Shown: positions 1 to 9,359 of the stretch, in pieces
Position numbering within the stretch: position 1 is the stretch's first letter
How the letters are laid out: every line of letters begins with the position of its first letter
NCBI RefSeq assembly: GCF_014651135.1
Contig: NZ_BMWH01000013.1
Location: forward strand, 1-34,983
Length of the DNA stretch: 34,983 bases
Origin: Streptomyces echinoruber
GTDB taxonomy: Bacteria; Actinomycetota; Actinomycetes; Streptomycetales; Streptomycetaceae
Direction of reading: 5' to 3'
Program-made: the position numbers and the translations under genes
The notes under the pieces: generated by a model
What the model was told of the DNA's origin: nothing
Databases searched by the model: none
What the model saw: the letters and a program-made list of their open reading frames with translations, nothing else

Positions 1-47
1 GGCGCGGCCCGCGGTGTGGGGGATGGACGAGGTCCGCGGGCCGCGCC
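1..47. terminator. Long inverted repeat downstream of the DUF4331 gene
   Basis: Thirteen-base arms GGCGCGGCCCGCG (1-13) and CGCGGGCCGCGCC (35-47) are perfect reverse complements separated by a 21-base loop. The repeat lies beyond the stop of the leftward DUF4331 gene and behind a second hairpin, so together they could form a double terminator. The window begins at its first base, so the repeat may extend further. Confidence 0.5.
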
Positions 48-55
48 GTCGAGGG

Positions 56-76
56 GGGCGGCCGGTGCGGCCGCCC
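56..76 (-). terminator. Hairpin terminator of the DUF4331 gene
   Basis: GGGCGGCC (56-63) and GGCCGCCC (69-76) pair perfectly around a 5-base loop, ending 9 bases beyond the stop codon of the leftward gene (86-88). It has no T-tract, which is usual for GC-rich actinomycete terminators. Confidence 0.6.
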
Positions 77-85
77 GGGGCGGGG

Positions 86-1627
86 TCAGTACGGACGCCG
101 GATCCGGCGGCGCCACCAGGCCAGGCCGGTGCCGAGGAGCAGGACTCCTGCGGCGCCGGAGGCGGCGGAGGCGGCGATCAGCGTGGTGTCCGAGCCGCCG
201 GAGACGCCCGCCGGCCGCAGCGCGTCGCCGAGCTGGCTGCGCACGTCGGCGTCGCCGGAGACGCCCTTGGCGACCTTGCCGCGCGAGCCCTCGGTGGGCT
301 GGGCGACGTAGGGGAAGGACTTCTCGAAGTGCTTGTCGTTGGCGTCGACCGCGTCGCCCAGGTCGTTCTTGGAGCCGACCAGTTCGCCCTCCACCACCTG
401 CAGCGCCGCGTCGATCACGTCGTCGGTGAGCCGGCGGCCGTTGGGGAAGCCCGCGTTGTCGCCGTCGAGGACGCCGAGCCGCTTGGGGTGGGCGCTGGGC
501 TTGATGGAGGTGTTGAGGCGCAGTTCCTCCGCGGGGCGCACGTGCGGGGGCTGGTTGAGGCCCTTGACGCCCTTGAGGAAGACGTCGACGAGGTCGTTGC
601 GCGGCTCGGCGGGCGCCTTGATCTTGTAGATCTGCTCGATGAGCTTCGGCAGTTCGGGGTTGGTGACGTTCTTCAGGAACTGCGCGTCGTCCCACGGCGA
701 GGACGCGTTGAACTTGTCCTTGTCCTTGAGCGGGTTGACGACCTCGTTGACCAGCGGGTTGCCCAGGCGGGAGACCTGGGACCAGCCGCCGCGGGCGTTC
801 TTGCGCTGCGTGGTGGACCAGATGCCGACGACCGGCTGGCCGGCGGACTCGCGGATGAGGTCGTTGGGCACCTGCAGGGCGATGGAGTTGACGTTGTAGC
901 CCTTGAGGGTGTCGTTGCCGACCTCGGAGAGGTTCCCGCCGTACAGCAGGTCGAAGACGCGCAGGTCGAGGAAGAACGGGTCGTCGGCCTGCCCGGCGAA
1001 CGTCGTGGCGCCGTTGGAGAGCTTGTACACCGCCTGGTGGCGCAGCTTGCCGTAGTCCGGCATCGACGCCTTGCCGACGTTCGACGGCGCCACCGGCACG
1101 TCGTCGGCGATCTTCGTCTTGGCGACCAGCTTCTGCCGGTGCAGCTTGATCAGGTCGATGTCGTAGGTCTGCGTGATGTTCAGGTCCGGGTCGTCGAGGC
1201 TGGTGACCGGGCCGGTGTTGTACAGGAACGTCTTGTCGTTCTTGCGGTGGGTGCGGAAGGTGTAGCGGAAGATCAGCTCGCTCTGGGCGTCGCCGTTGTT
1301 GTCGACGTGCAGGTCGTACTGGGCGTCGTCGGCGAACGTGTAGAAGTTCGGCCCGCCGGCCGGCTCCTCGAAGGGGATCCAGTTGGCGACGATCGTCGTC
1401 GTGTCGGGCTTGTCCGGGCTGACGAACGCGTACACGTCCGTGTTGTCGTACTGCGGCGTCCCCGAGATCAGCGGGGCCTCCCGGTGGCTGGAGGCGGAGG
1501 CCGCCTCCGGTTCCAGCGCGGTGACGCCGGCGGCCGCGAGCCCCCCGGCGGCCAGCGCCCCGCAGACGAGGGCCGCGAGGCCCCTGCGGCCCGCACCGGA
1601 CCTGGAGAGACTGGAGTGTGGTGTCAT
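86..1627 (-). CDS. Secreted DUF4331 family protein
   Basis: A 513-residue exported protein of unknown biochemical function. The N-terminus has an Arg-rich stretch, a hydrophobic Ala/Leu segment and an Ala-rich cleavage region. The mature part begins near residue 47 with the SHREAPL motif that opens DUF4331 proteins, and the TDVYAF motif follows. The last 30 residues form one hydrophobic segment followed by WWRRRIRR, suggesting a C-terminal membrane anchor. I chose the ATG at 1625-1627 because the signal peptide starts there and a GAGGACGG-like ribosome site lies upstream; the frame stays open further upstream but that part reads like non-coding sequence. The gene is divergent from an ECF sigma/anti-sigma pair across a 218-base gap. 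DUF4331 genes commonly sit beside SigK-type ECF systems, so it may be a target of that sigma factor (inference). Confidence 0.93.
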   Translation of the reverse strand: MTPHSSLSRSGAGRRGLAALVCGALAAGGLAAAGVTALEPEAASASSHREAPLISGTPQYDNTDVYAFVSPDKPDTTTIVANWIPFEEPAGGPNFYTFADDAQYDLHVDNNGDAQSELIFRYTFRTHRKNDKTFLYNTGPVTSLDDPDLNITQTYDIDLIKLHRQKLVAKTKIADDVPVAPSNVGKASMPDYGKLRHQAVYKLSNGATTFAGQADDPFFLDLRVFDLLYGGNLSEVGNDTLKGYNVNSIALQVPNDLIRESAGQPVVGIWSTTQRKNARGGWSQVSRLGNPLVNEVVNPLKDKDKFNASSPWDDAQFLKNVTNPELPKLIEQIYKIKAPAEPRNDLVDVFLKGVKGLNQPPHVRPAEELRLNTSIKPSAHPKRLGVLDGDNAGFPNGRRLTDDVIDAALQVVEGELVGSKNDLGDAVDANDKHFEKSFPYVAQPTEGSRGKVAKGVSGDADVRSQLGDALRPAGVSGGSDTTLIAASAASGAAGVLLLGTGLAWWRRRIRRPY

Positions 1628-1845
1628 GCCGTCCGTCCTCAGTGCCAACTTGCCTGACACCCAGCACTTCGGAGCCCGGCCCCGGGCGGATTGGTCCGGC
1701 GGAAAAAAATCTTTCTGCGTCTTTCCTTGTCCCCGGCCCGCGTTTCGCCCGCCCCGATCCGTACTCCCTTCCGACGGCGCGTTGGCTGCGCACACCTCGA
1801 GGAAGACGGGAGGACCCGGTGCGGCCGAGGAGAGGGGGGACCGCG

Positions 1846-2391
1846 GTGCAGGCGGACCAACTTCTGTTGCTGGTGGCGGGCGGTGACCACAGGGCGTTCG
1901 AGGAGCTGTACGGGCTCGTCGCCGGCCCGGTGTTCGGGCTGGTGCGGCGCGTGCTGCGCGACGCGGCCCAGGCGGAGGAGGTGGCGCAGGAGGTGCTGCT
2001 CGAACTGTGGCGTTCGGCGCCGAAGTTCGACCCTGACCGGGGCAGCGCCCTGTCCTGGGTCCTCACCCTCGCCCACCGCCGCGCCGTGGACCGGGTGCGC
2101 AGCGCCCGCGCGGCCGGCGAGCGCGAGCAGCGCGACTACCTGCGCTCATCGGCGACCGCCTTCGACCAGGTCGCCGAGGAGGTCGAGGCGGGTCTGGAGC
2201 GCGAGTGGGTGCGCCGCTGCCTGGACCGCCTCACCACGCTGCAGCGCCAGTCCGTCACCCTCGCCTACTACGAGGGCTACACGTACCGTGAGGTCGCCGA
2301 GCGGCTCTCGCTGCCGCTGGGCACGGTCAAGACGCGGATGCGCGACGGGCTGACCCGGCTGCGCCACTGCCTGGGAGGTGTCGTCGCATGA
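1846..2391 (+). CDS. sigK: ECF RNA polymerase sigma factor, SigK type
   Basis: A sigma-70 family group 4 (ECF) factor that would direct RNA polymerase to a stress or redox regulon. Region 2 is visible from FEELYGLVAGPVF through AEEVAQEVLLELW and GSALSWVLTLAHRRAVDRVRS. Region 4, with its helix-turn-helix, is visible at LQRQSVTLAYYEGYTYREVA and LPLGTVKTRMRDGLTRLR. The GTG at 1846 gives 181 residues, normal for the family, and follows GAGGGGGGA at good spacing. A GTG at 1819 behind GGGAGGA is a fair alternative that adds nine residues. The stop overlaps the start of the next gene (ATGA), so sigma factor and putative anti-sigma factor are translationally coupled, as is usual for SigK/RskA pairs. 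I could not identify its target promoter by eye. Confidence 0.93.
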   Translation: MQADQLLLLVAGGDHRAFEELYGLVAGPVFGLVRRVLRDAAQAEEVAQEVLLELWRSAPKFDPDRGSALSWVLTLAHRRAVDRVRSARAAGEREQRDYLRSSATAFDQVAEEVEAGLEREWVRRCLDRLTTLQRQSVTLAYYEGYTYREVAERLSLPLGTVKTRMRDGLTRLRHCLGGVVA

Positions 2392-3203
2392 GCGTCCTCG
2401 GCCGCCTGTTCGGCCGCGAGGGGCTGCACTCCCTCGCCGCGCCCTACGCCCTGGACGCGCTGGAGGGCGCCGAACGCCTCCGCTTCGAGCGGCACCTGGA
2501 GCGCTGCGAGCGCTGCGCCGCCGAGGTGCGCGCCCTGTCCGAGGACGCCGTCCGGCTGGCCTGCTCCGCGGCCACCCCGCCGCCGCCCGCGCTGCGCGAC
2601 CGCGTGCTGACCGCGATCCGCACCACCCCGCAGGAGCGCCCCGCCGGCGAGCCGGCCCGTGTCCGCACCGGGCAGTTGCCGCCGCACGTGTGGGGCATCC
2701 AGCCGCCGCCCCGCCCCCGCGAGCGGCGCGTCCCGCTGTTCGTGCCGTTCGCCACCGCGACCGCCGCCGCGGCCCTCGTCGTCGCCGGCCTGTTCGCCGT
2801 GCAGGCCCACCGCACCCAGGACGAGCTCGCCGCCGCGCAGGCCCGGCAGCGTGAGATCGCCCACGTTCTGGCCGCGCCCGACGCCCGCGCCACCGCCGGC
2901 CGGGACGCCCAGGGCCGCACCATCGGCGTGGTCGCCTCCGCCTCCGCGGGACGGGCGGTGGTCACGCTGAGCGGCTACGCGGAGCCCCCGGGCGGCCGGG
3001 TACGCCAGCTGTGGCTCATGCGCCCCGGCGCGCAACCGCGCTCCCTGGGCCTCTTCGAGGGCGACACGCCCTTGGTCGCGTCCGGCCTCACCAGGTCGGC
3101 GACATCACTTGCCGTGACCGTGGAACCCGACGGTGGATCACCTCGGCCCACTACGCAGCCAATTGTCCAACTCGCCTTGAATTCGGTCGGATTCGGAGAG
3201 TAA
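2388..3203 (+). CDS. Membrane anti-sigma factor, RskA type
   Basis: A 271-residue single-pass membrane protein expected to bind and hold the sigma factor encoded just upstream. The cytoplasmic N-terminus (about residues 10-60) carries the anti-sigma zinc-binding pattern HLERCERC (H-x3-C-x2-C) and an additional Cys near residue 60. A transmembrane helix follows around VPFATATAAAALVVAGLF. The extracytoplasmic part has the RskA C-terminal pattern, including the QLWLMRPG and LGLFEGDTP segments, and ends in SVGFGE, a typical ending. It overlaps the sigma gene by four bases. In known RskA systems the signal is relayed by regulated proteolysis; no protease gene lies nearby. Confidence 0.93.
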   Translation: MSVLGRLFGREGLHSLAAPYALDALEGAERLRFERHLERCERCAAEVRALSEDAVRLACSAATPPPPALRDRVLTAIRTTPQERPAGEPARVRTGQLPPHVWGIQPPPRPRERRVPLFVPFATATAAAALVVAGLFAVQAHRTQDELAAAQARQREIAHVLAAPDARATAGRDAQGRTIGVVASASAGRAVVTLSGYAEPPGGRVRQLWLMRPGAQPRSLGLFEGDTPLVASGLTRSATSLAVTVEPDGGSPRPTTQPIVQLALNSVGFGE

Positions 3204-3315
3204 TCGTCAACCGCCTTGTGGGGAAGGTGAATCTGGTGACCGAGATACCCGGCTGCCGGATCGGGACGATAGGGTTACCCTGCCCGGGCCGGGTAGACGT
3301 CGGGTGGGGAGTGAC

Positions 3316-3585
3316 ATGGAGCAGATAACAGTGCGCAGCAGGGCCAGGGTCCCTGCGATCACCTGTGGGAGCAGCGCGACCAGTACGCGCCTCGACCGCC
3401 ATCTGTCGGTACTGGCGGGGCCCGCCGTCCCGCAGCGCGAGACGGTCGAGGCCACCTCGTTGATGCGTGAGCTGACGGCACGTGACACCACGCGCGACCG
3501 CAGCGGGCACAAGGCGCGCATGAGCCGGGTCTCGCTCTTCGCGCCGCTGCGCCGCCTGCGCCGCTCGCTGTTCGGGGGGAGCTGA
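3316..3585 (+). CDS. Small conserved Streptomyces protein of unknown function
   Basis: An 89-residue basic protein beginning MEQITVRSRARVPAI and ending in an Arg-rich LFAPLRRLRRSLFG segment. I remember similar short proteins in many Streptomyces genomes but no function for any of them. The ATG at 3316 follows GGTGGGGAG at good spacing; an in-frame GTG at 3304 would add only four residues. It has no signal peptide, membrane helix or cysteine-rich motif beyond a single Cys. The amphipathic basic C-terminus could contact membrane or nucleic acid, but this is a guess. It has its own 112-base upstream gap after the anti-sigma gene and faces the CoA-transferase gene. Confidence 0.75.
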   Translation: MEQITVRSRARVPAITCGSSATSTRLDRHLSVLAGPAVPQRETVEATSLMRELTARDTTRDRSGHKARMSRVSLFAPLRRLRRSLFGGS

Positions 3586-3645
3586 GCCGCCCGGCCGCGG
3601 CCCGCCGGCCGCGCCTCCGCCCCGACCGCCCGTCGGCACCCGGCC

Positions 3646-3667
3646 GGCGGCCACCGCTCAGGCCGCC
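3646..3667. terminator. Hairpin between converging genes
   Basis: GGCGGCC (3646-3652) and GGCCGCC (3661-3667) pair around an 8-base loop that contains the stop codon of the leftward CoA-transferase gene. It is placed to stop rightward transcription from the small gene ending at 3585. The whole 3586-3657 gap is GC-palindrome-rich. Confidence 0.4.
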
Positions 3668-4878
3668 ACGCCGTCCCGGCGCAGCTCCGCGATCTCGCCG
3701 TCCGTCATTCCCACGGCGCGCAGCAGCTCGTCGGTGTGCCGGCCCAGTGCGGGCACGTCACCCATCCGCGCCTCGTCCCCGCCCGGCAGCGTGATGGGCG
3801 GCAGCAGCGCCTTCAGCGGCCCGGCCGGCGACCCGACCTCCCGCCACCGCCCCCGGGCCGCGAGCTGCGGGTGCTCCGCCACCTCCGCGACGTCCCGCAG
3901 GCGCGCGCACGCGATGCCCGCGCCCTCCAGCCGGGCCAGCGCCTCGTCCGCGGTGAGCGCCCCCAGCGCCTTCGCCACGAGGGCGTCCGTGCGCTCCCGG
4001 CGGGCGACGCGCGCCGCGTTGGTCGCGAACTCCGGGTCGGTGCCCAACTCCGGGCACCCGAGCACCTGTTCGGCCAGCCGCCGCCACTCCCGGTCGTTTT
4101 GCACCGACAGCAGCACCCGCCCGCCGTCCGCGGTCGGGTAGGCGTCGTACGGCGCGATCACGGCGTGCGCGAGCCCGGTGCGCGCCGGGGGAGTGCCGCC
4201 GTGCATCGTGTGGTGCAGCGGATGCCCCATCCACTCCGTGAGCGCCTCCAGCATCGACACCTCCACCGGCCCGCCCCGGCCGGTCGCGCCGCGCCGCACC
4301 AGCGCCGCCAGCACCCCGGAGAACGCGTACATGGCCGCCGCGATGTCCGCCGCCGGGATGCCGGCCTTCACCGGCTGTTCGGGCGTCCCCGTGACCGACA
4401 CCAGGCCCGCCTCGCACTGCACGAGCATGTCGTAGGCCCGCTTGTCCGCGTACGGCCCCGAGGAGCCGTAGCCGGAGATGTCCACGGCGATCAGCCGCGG
4501 GTGGGCCGCGCACAGCGTGGCCGCGTCCAGGCCGAGCCGGGCGGCGGCGCCGTGCGCGAGGTTCTGCACGAACACGTCCGCCCGCGCGATCAGCCGCCGC
4601 ACCACGTCCAGGCCGCGCGGGTCCTTCAAATCCAGCGCGATGGACTCCTTGCCGCGGTTGCACCACACGAAGTGGGAGGCCAGGCCGCGGGCGGCGGTGT
4701 CGTAGCCGCGGGCGAAGTCTCCGCCGTCGACCCGCTCGACCTTGATCACCCGCGCGCCGAGGTCGGCGAGCTGCCGGGTGGCGAAGGGGGCCGAGACGGC
4801 CTGTTCGACGGCGACGACGGTGATGCCCTCCAGGGGCAGGGGCAGAGGCGCGGGCACAGGATCCATGGGGTGGATCAT
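3658..4878 (-). CDS. CaiB/BaiF (class III) CoA-transferase
   Basis: A 406-residue family III CoA-transferase, an enzyme that moves CoA between carboxylic acids through an aspartyl intermediate. The N-terminal Rossmann part shows LEGITVVAVEQAVSAPFATRQLADLGARVIKVER and LDLKDPRGL, then the family motif FVQNLAHGAAARLGLD and the ISGYGSSGPYADKRAYD block, where the last Asp is the expected catalytic residue. The middle has the usual PVKAGIPAADIAAAMYAFSGVLAAL block. Length is normal. The start is uncertain: a second Met four residues on (4866) is as likely, and neither has a clear ribosome site. A 23-bp tandem array separates it from the gene upstream, so it may have its own promoter. The substrate cannot be read from the sequence. 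Confidence 0.92.
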   Translation of the reverse strand: MIHPMDPVPAPLPLPLEGITVVAVEQAVSAPFATRQLADLGARVIKVERVDGGDFARGYDTAARGLASHFVWCNRGKESIALDLKDPRGLDVVRRLIARADVFVQNLAHGAAARLGLDAATLCAAHPRLIAVDISGYGSSGPYADKRAYDMLVQCEAGLVSVTGTPEQPVKAGIPAADIAAAMYAFSGVLAALVRRGATGRGGPVEVSMLEALTEWMGHPLHHTMHGGTPPARTGLAHAVIAPYDAYPTADGGRVLLSVQNDREWRRLAEQVLGCPELGTDPEFATNAARVARRERTDALVAKALGALTADEALARLEGAGIACARLRDVAEVAEHPQLAARGRWREVGSPAGPLKALLPPITLPGGDEARMGDVPALGRHTDELLRAVGMTDGEIAELRRDGVAA

Positions 4879-4984
4879 GACCCGTGGGGCGGGGAGCTGT
4901 CAGCAGGCCGGTTCGTCGCGGCCGGCCGGGCGGCCCGTCCCGATCGGCCGGGCGCACCGGCGGCCGGGCGGCGGCCTCCCGCGG

Positions 4985-5099
4985 ACCGGGACCCGGACCT
5001 CTCACCGACCGGGCCCCGCAGCTCTCACCGACCGGGACCCGGACCTCTCACCGACCGGGCCCCGCGGCTCTCACCGACCGGGCCCCGGACCTCCCACCG
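4985..5099. repeat. 23-bp tandem repeat array (five units, 46-bp alternation)
   Basis: Units start at 4985 (partial, 19 bases), 5004, 5027, 5050 and 5073, each opening with ACCGACCGGG and closing with CTCTC or CTCCC. The variable middle alternates between ACCCGGAC and CCCCGCRGC, giving a 46-bp higher-order period. The array fills the gap immediately after the stop of the Type ISP domain gene and ahead of the CoA-transferase gene. Confidence 0.85.
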
Positions 5100-6275
5100 T
5101 CACAGCAGCGTGAACTGCCCCTCGGGGCCCTCCTCGGGGTGGTCCAGGACGGACGCGGGGCGGCGGGCGGAGTCCGGGACCGGCAGCACGCCGGCCGCGC
5201 GCAGATCCGCCGCCGTGATCGGCGAGACCGGTGTCAACTCCCGCTGGAGCGGCCGCAGTTCCGCGAGGAGGGCGAGGACGGTGATGAGCTCCAACAGCTC
5301 CGACGTCCACGCCTGGGGCCAGGTCGCCGGGCGGATCGCGGCCAGGGTGCCCGGCTCGGGCTCGGCGGTGCGGGCCGCGAACCACCGCTCCAGGACGCGC
5401 CCGCCGCCCGCCTCGAACTCCCACGCCTCGGCCGGCACCGGGGCGATGCGGCCCCCGTCGAGGTGCAGCGCCTCCTCCTCGCGGTCGTAGAGCAGCGTCA
5501 GCGGCCGGGCGGGCAGCGGGGCGCGGACGTAGGGGCGGCGGCCGCCGGGCAGCCGGGGGCGCTCGCCGTCGCGGCGCATCAGCCACAGCATGCGGCGGCC
5601 CAGCCGCACCCCCCGCGCCCACAGGCCGGCGTCCGCGGTGAGCGGCACGGCGAGGCCGCGGGGGCCGGGGCGGGCCACGGCCATGATCCAGGCGAGCACG
5701 TCGTGCGCGTCCGGGGCCGCGCCCAGGACGCGCCCCAGGTGGTCCGTCAGGCCGGGGGCCAGGTTCGGCTCGGCGGCGCCGGGGCGGCGGTACAGCGGCC
5801 GGATCGGGCCCGTGCGCAGCACCGGCACCAGCGACGTGGCCAGCAGCGGCGGGCCGGCCGGGCCGGCGGCGGGCGGCACCTCCACCGTGAAGATCTGCCG
5901 CTCGTCCGCCACCCGCCACAGCTCGGGGCGGGCGGCGTCGATCAGACGGTGGTCGGGGATGAGCCACTGCTCGTCGAACGGCGCGTACAGCACCCGCACC
6001 GGCTCCGCGCACGGTCCCGACGCCCGCGCCAGCCGCTCCGTGCCGCCCGTCCGGCCCGGCAGCTGCGCCACGGCCGTGTGCAGCGTGCGGGCCCGCGTCG
6101 GCCGGAACAGCGCCTCGCGGTCCGGTCCCTCGGCCTTGACCAGCGCCTCCCAGCGGGCCTTCAGGCAGGCGGCGTCGGGGGCCGCCGGCCATCCCCGCCC
6201 GAGCCGCGGCGGTGCGACGGACCACGGCATGAGATCCGCCAGCAGCGGAGCGTCGTCGTGCGTCACGCCGGGCAT
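5100..6275 (-). CDS. Orphan Type ISP restriction-modification specificity-domain protein
   Basis: A 391-residue protein that I recognise as the stand-alone Streptomyces family annotated as type ISP restriction/modification enzyme, corresponding to the C-terminal target-recognition domain of Type ISP enzymes. Supporting stretches are LLADLMPWSVAPP near the N-terminus, the FRPTRARTLHTAVAQLPG block, and the YAPFDEQWLIPDHRLIDAARPELW block. No nuclease (PD-ExK), helicase (Walker/DEAH) or amino-methylase (NPPY-like) motif is present, and no neighbour supplies one, so it is unlikely to restrict DNA alone. It lies 26 bases after the GntR regulator gene on the same strand, probably in the hmgA transcript. 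It could be a retained DNA-binding domain with a new role. The family assignment is from memory; the reading frame is secure. Confidence 0.8.
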   Translation of the reverse strand: MPGVTHDDAPLLADLMPWSVAPPRLGRGWPAAPDAACLKARWEALVKAEGPDREALFRPTRARTLHTAVAQLPGRTGGTERLARASGPCAEPVRVLYAPFDEQWLIPDHRLIDAARPELWRVADERQIFTVEVPPAAGPAGPPLLATSLVPVLRTGPIRPLYRRPGAAEPNLAPGLTDHLGRVLGAAPDAHDVLAWIMAVARPGPRGLAVPLTADAGLWARGVRLGRRMLWLMRRDGERPRLPGGRRPYVRAPLPARPLTLLYDREEEALHLDGGRIAPVPAEAWEFEAGGGRVLERWFAARTAEPEPGTLAAIRPATWPQAWTSELLELITVLALLAELRPLQRELTPVSPITAADLRAAGVLPVPDSARRPASVLDHPEEGPEGQFTLL

Positions 6276-6301
6276 CGTACGACGGTCCGCCGACTGCGGG
6301 C

Positions 6302-7051
6302 CTACGTCGCCTCCAGGGTCACCGTGAAGGAGAAGCGGTCCCCGCGGTAGTGGATGACCGCCACGTCCAGCACCCGGCCGTCCGTGTCGTACGTCACGCC
6401 CGTGTAGTGCAGGATCGGGCTGAGCAGCGGCACCTCCAGCAGCCGGGCCGTCTCGGGGTCGGCGAGGCGGGCCTCGACGGTGTCGGTGATGCGGCCGATG
6501 TCCGCGCCGACGACGTCCCGCAGCACCTTCGTCATCGGCCAGCGGACCAGGTCACCGGGGTCGATGCGGTCGGCCAGGTCGGGACGGACGTAGTTGCGGG
6601 CGTGGTTGGTGGGCTCCCCGGTGTCCTTGTCGCTGCGCAGGCGGTGGTACGTGGCCACCTCGGGCAGGTCCGGGAAGTGCTCGGCGAGGTCGGCCGGCAC
6701 CGGGGCGCGGCCGTGCTCCAGCAGCTCCGTGGCCATGCCGGACTGCTGGGCCACGATCGCGTCCACCGAGCCCAGCAGCCTGACCGGCGCGCCCCGCCGG
6801 GCGCCGGGCGCGATGAACGTGCCGCGCCGCCGGTGCCGGGTGATCAGCCCCTCGTCCTCCAGCTCCCGCAGCGCCTGACGCATCGTCAGCACGCTCACCC
6901 CGTAGTGCTCCGCCAGCCGCTCCTCGGTGGGCAGCCGCAGCGGATCCCCGGGCGAGCGGCCGAGGATCGAGGCGCGCAGCGACTGCGACACCTGGTACCA
7001 CAGCGGCAGCTTGCGGTTCAGGACGATCGAGTCCGGGGCGAAGGAGGTCAC
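6302..7051 (-). CDS. GntR family transcriptional regulator (HutC/UTRA type)
   Basis: A winged-helix regulator with a ligand-binding UTRA domain. The N-terminal DNA-binding part is recognisable at LPLWYQVSQSLRASILG, LPTEERLAEHYGVSVLTMRQ and ALRELEDEGLITRHRRRGTFI (about residues 10-75). The UTRA domain follows, with RLRSDKDTGEPTNHARNYV and the closing LHYTGVTYDTDGRVLDVAVIHYRGDRFSFTV. I chose the GTG at 7049-7051 because relatives start at TSFAPDS; an in-frame GTG at 7070-7072 would add seven residues. It lies about 50 bases downstream of hmgA on the same strand and may control it through the palindrome at 8492-8515 (inference). Members of this subfamily respond to sugars, amino acids or aromatic metabolites; the ligand here is unknown. 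Confidence 0.9.
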   Translation of the reverse strand: MTSFAPDSIVLNRKLPLWYQVSQSLRASILGRSPGDPLRLPTEERLAEHYGVSVLTMRQALRELEDEGLITRHRRRGTFIAPGARRGAPVRLLGSVDAIVAQQSGMATELLEHGRAPVPADLAEHFPDLPEVATYHRLRSDKDTGEPTNHARNYVRPDLADRIDPGDLVRWPMTKVLRDVVGADIGRITDTVEARLADPETARLLEVPLLSPILHYTGVTYDTDGRVLDVAVIHYRGDRFSFTVTLEAT

Positions 7052-7101
7052 GGCGCCATCCGTACCCTTCACGAGGGGAGCTGTGCAAGGGCGGCCGGCG
7101 C

Positions 7102-8451
<1,350 letters not shown>

Positions 8452-8491
8452 GACCGCTGCTCCCTCGCACCGATTCCCGCACCCTGTTCCT

Positions 8492-8515
8492 ATTCCTATG
8501 GATCACCATAGGAAT
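8492..8515. promoter_or_regulatory. Near-perfect palindrome upstream of hmgA (probable operator)
   Basis: Ten-base arms ATTCCTATGG (8492-8501) and CCATAGGAAT (8506-8515) are exact reverse complements around ATCA. The site is AT-rich against a very GC-rich background and lies 41 bases before the hmgA start, where the promoter should be; on the minus strand it contains TAGGAA, a possible -10. The best candidate binder is the GntR regulator encoded after hmgA, but this is inferred from position only. Confidence 0.7.
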
Positions 8516-8675
8516 GCGGTTTCGCGGGCGCAAGAGCACGGCGGGCGCCGGCGCCGGGCGTCTGCCGACCTCCTGCGGGCCTCCTGTGGACCTCCTGCGG
8601 ACCCTCCGTGAGGAGGACGGCGGAACCGACCTGAGAGGGATCCGGATATCGGACCGGTGTTCTACTCTCGCCCGC

Positions 8676-9359
8676 ATGTCGTGGACGCGTGGACCGCTCG
8701 CCGCGCTCGCGGCCGGCGCCCTGCTGGCCGCGAGCGCGGCGGGCTGCGGCTCCGGCGGCGCGCACGGGCGCGGCGACGGGAAGGGGACGGGCGGCGCGAC
8801 CTCCTCCCCGGCGGCGGGCAGACTCCTGGACGGCACCGACGAGCAGGGCCGGCGCCTGCGCGAGGCCGACGCCGGCCGGGCCCCCGGGGTCGACGTCGAG
8901 GTGCGGCCCGACGGCGGCGACCGCTGGGACGTCCGCCTCACCGTCCACCGCTTCCGCTTCTCACCCGCCGGCGCGTCCCCCAGGGCCGCGGCCGGCCGCG
9001 GCTACGCCCGCCTCCTCGTCGACGGCCGCCCCGTCGCCGTCCTGCACGGCCCCGACCACCACCTCCCCGGCCGCCTCGTCCCGCACGGCACCCACCGCGT
9101 CACCGCCCGCCTCTACGCCGACGACGGCACCGCCTGGGCCGTCGGCGGCAAGCCGGTGCAGTCCACGGTGGACCTCACCGCGTCCGGGCCGGCCGCCTCC
9201 AGGACGGCCGCTTCCGGCCCGGACGTCTCCGAATCGGACGCTCCCGGGCCGGCGCGCCCCGCGACCGCCGCTCCCGTCCCGGCCGCGGCGACCGCCCCCC
9301 GCCCCCGGCCGCCCGCCGAGGGCCACGGTTCACCCCATCGCGGCGGAAAGGCATCATGA
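8676..9359 (+). CDS. Putative lipoprotein of unknown function
   Basis: A 227-residue exported protein. The N-terminus MSWTRGPLAALAAGALLAASAAGC is a lipoprotein signal, ending in a somewhat weak lipobox (Ala-Ala-Gly-Cys, Cys at residue 24). A short Gly/Ser-rich linker leads to a folded part of about 120 residues (DVEVRPDGGDRWDVRLTVHRFRFSP to DDGTAWAVGGKPVQSTVDL) that looks like a beta-sandwich. The last 65 residues are low-complexity Ala/Pro/Ser. I do not recognise the family. The ATG at 8676 is the only start giving a signal peptide. Its stop overlaps the start of the TetR gene (ATGA), so the two are co-translated, which is unusual for a regulator and a lipoprotein. Confidence 0.8.
   Translation: MSWTRGPLAALAAGALLAASAAGCGSGGAHGRGDGKGTGGATSSPAAGRLLDGTDEQGRRLREADAGRAPGVDVEVRPDGGDRWDVRLTVHRFRFSPAGASPRAAAGRGYARLLVDGRPVAVLHGPDHHLPGRLVPHGTHRVTARLYADDGTAWAVGGKPVQSTVDLTASGPAASRTAASGPDVSESDAPGPARPATAAPVPAAATAPRPRPPAEGHGSPHRGGKAS

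Noticed and set aside
1628..1845. SigK-type promoter between the DUF4331 and sigma genes
   Set aside because: I searched by eye for a CCATCC-like -35 with a CCGAAT-like -10 and found no convincing pair on either strand.
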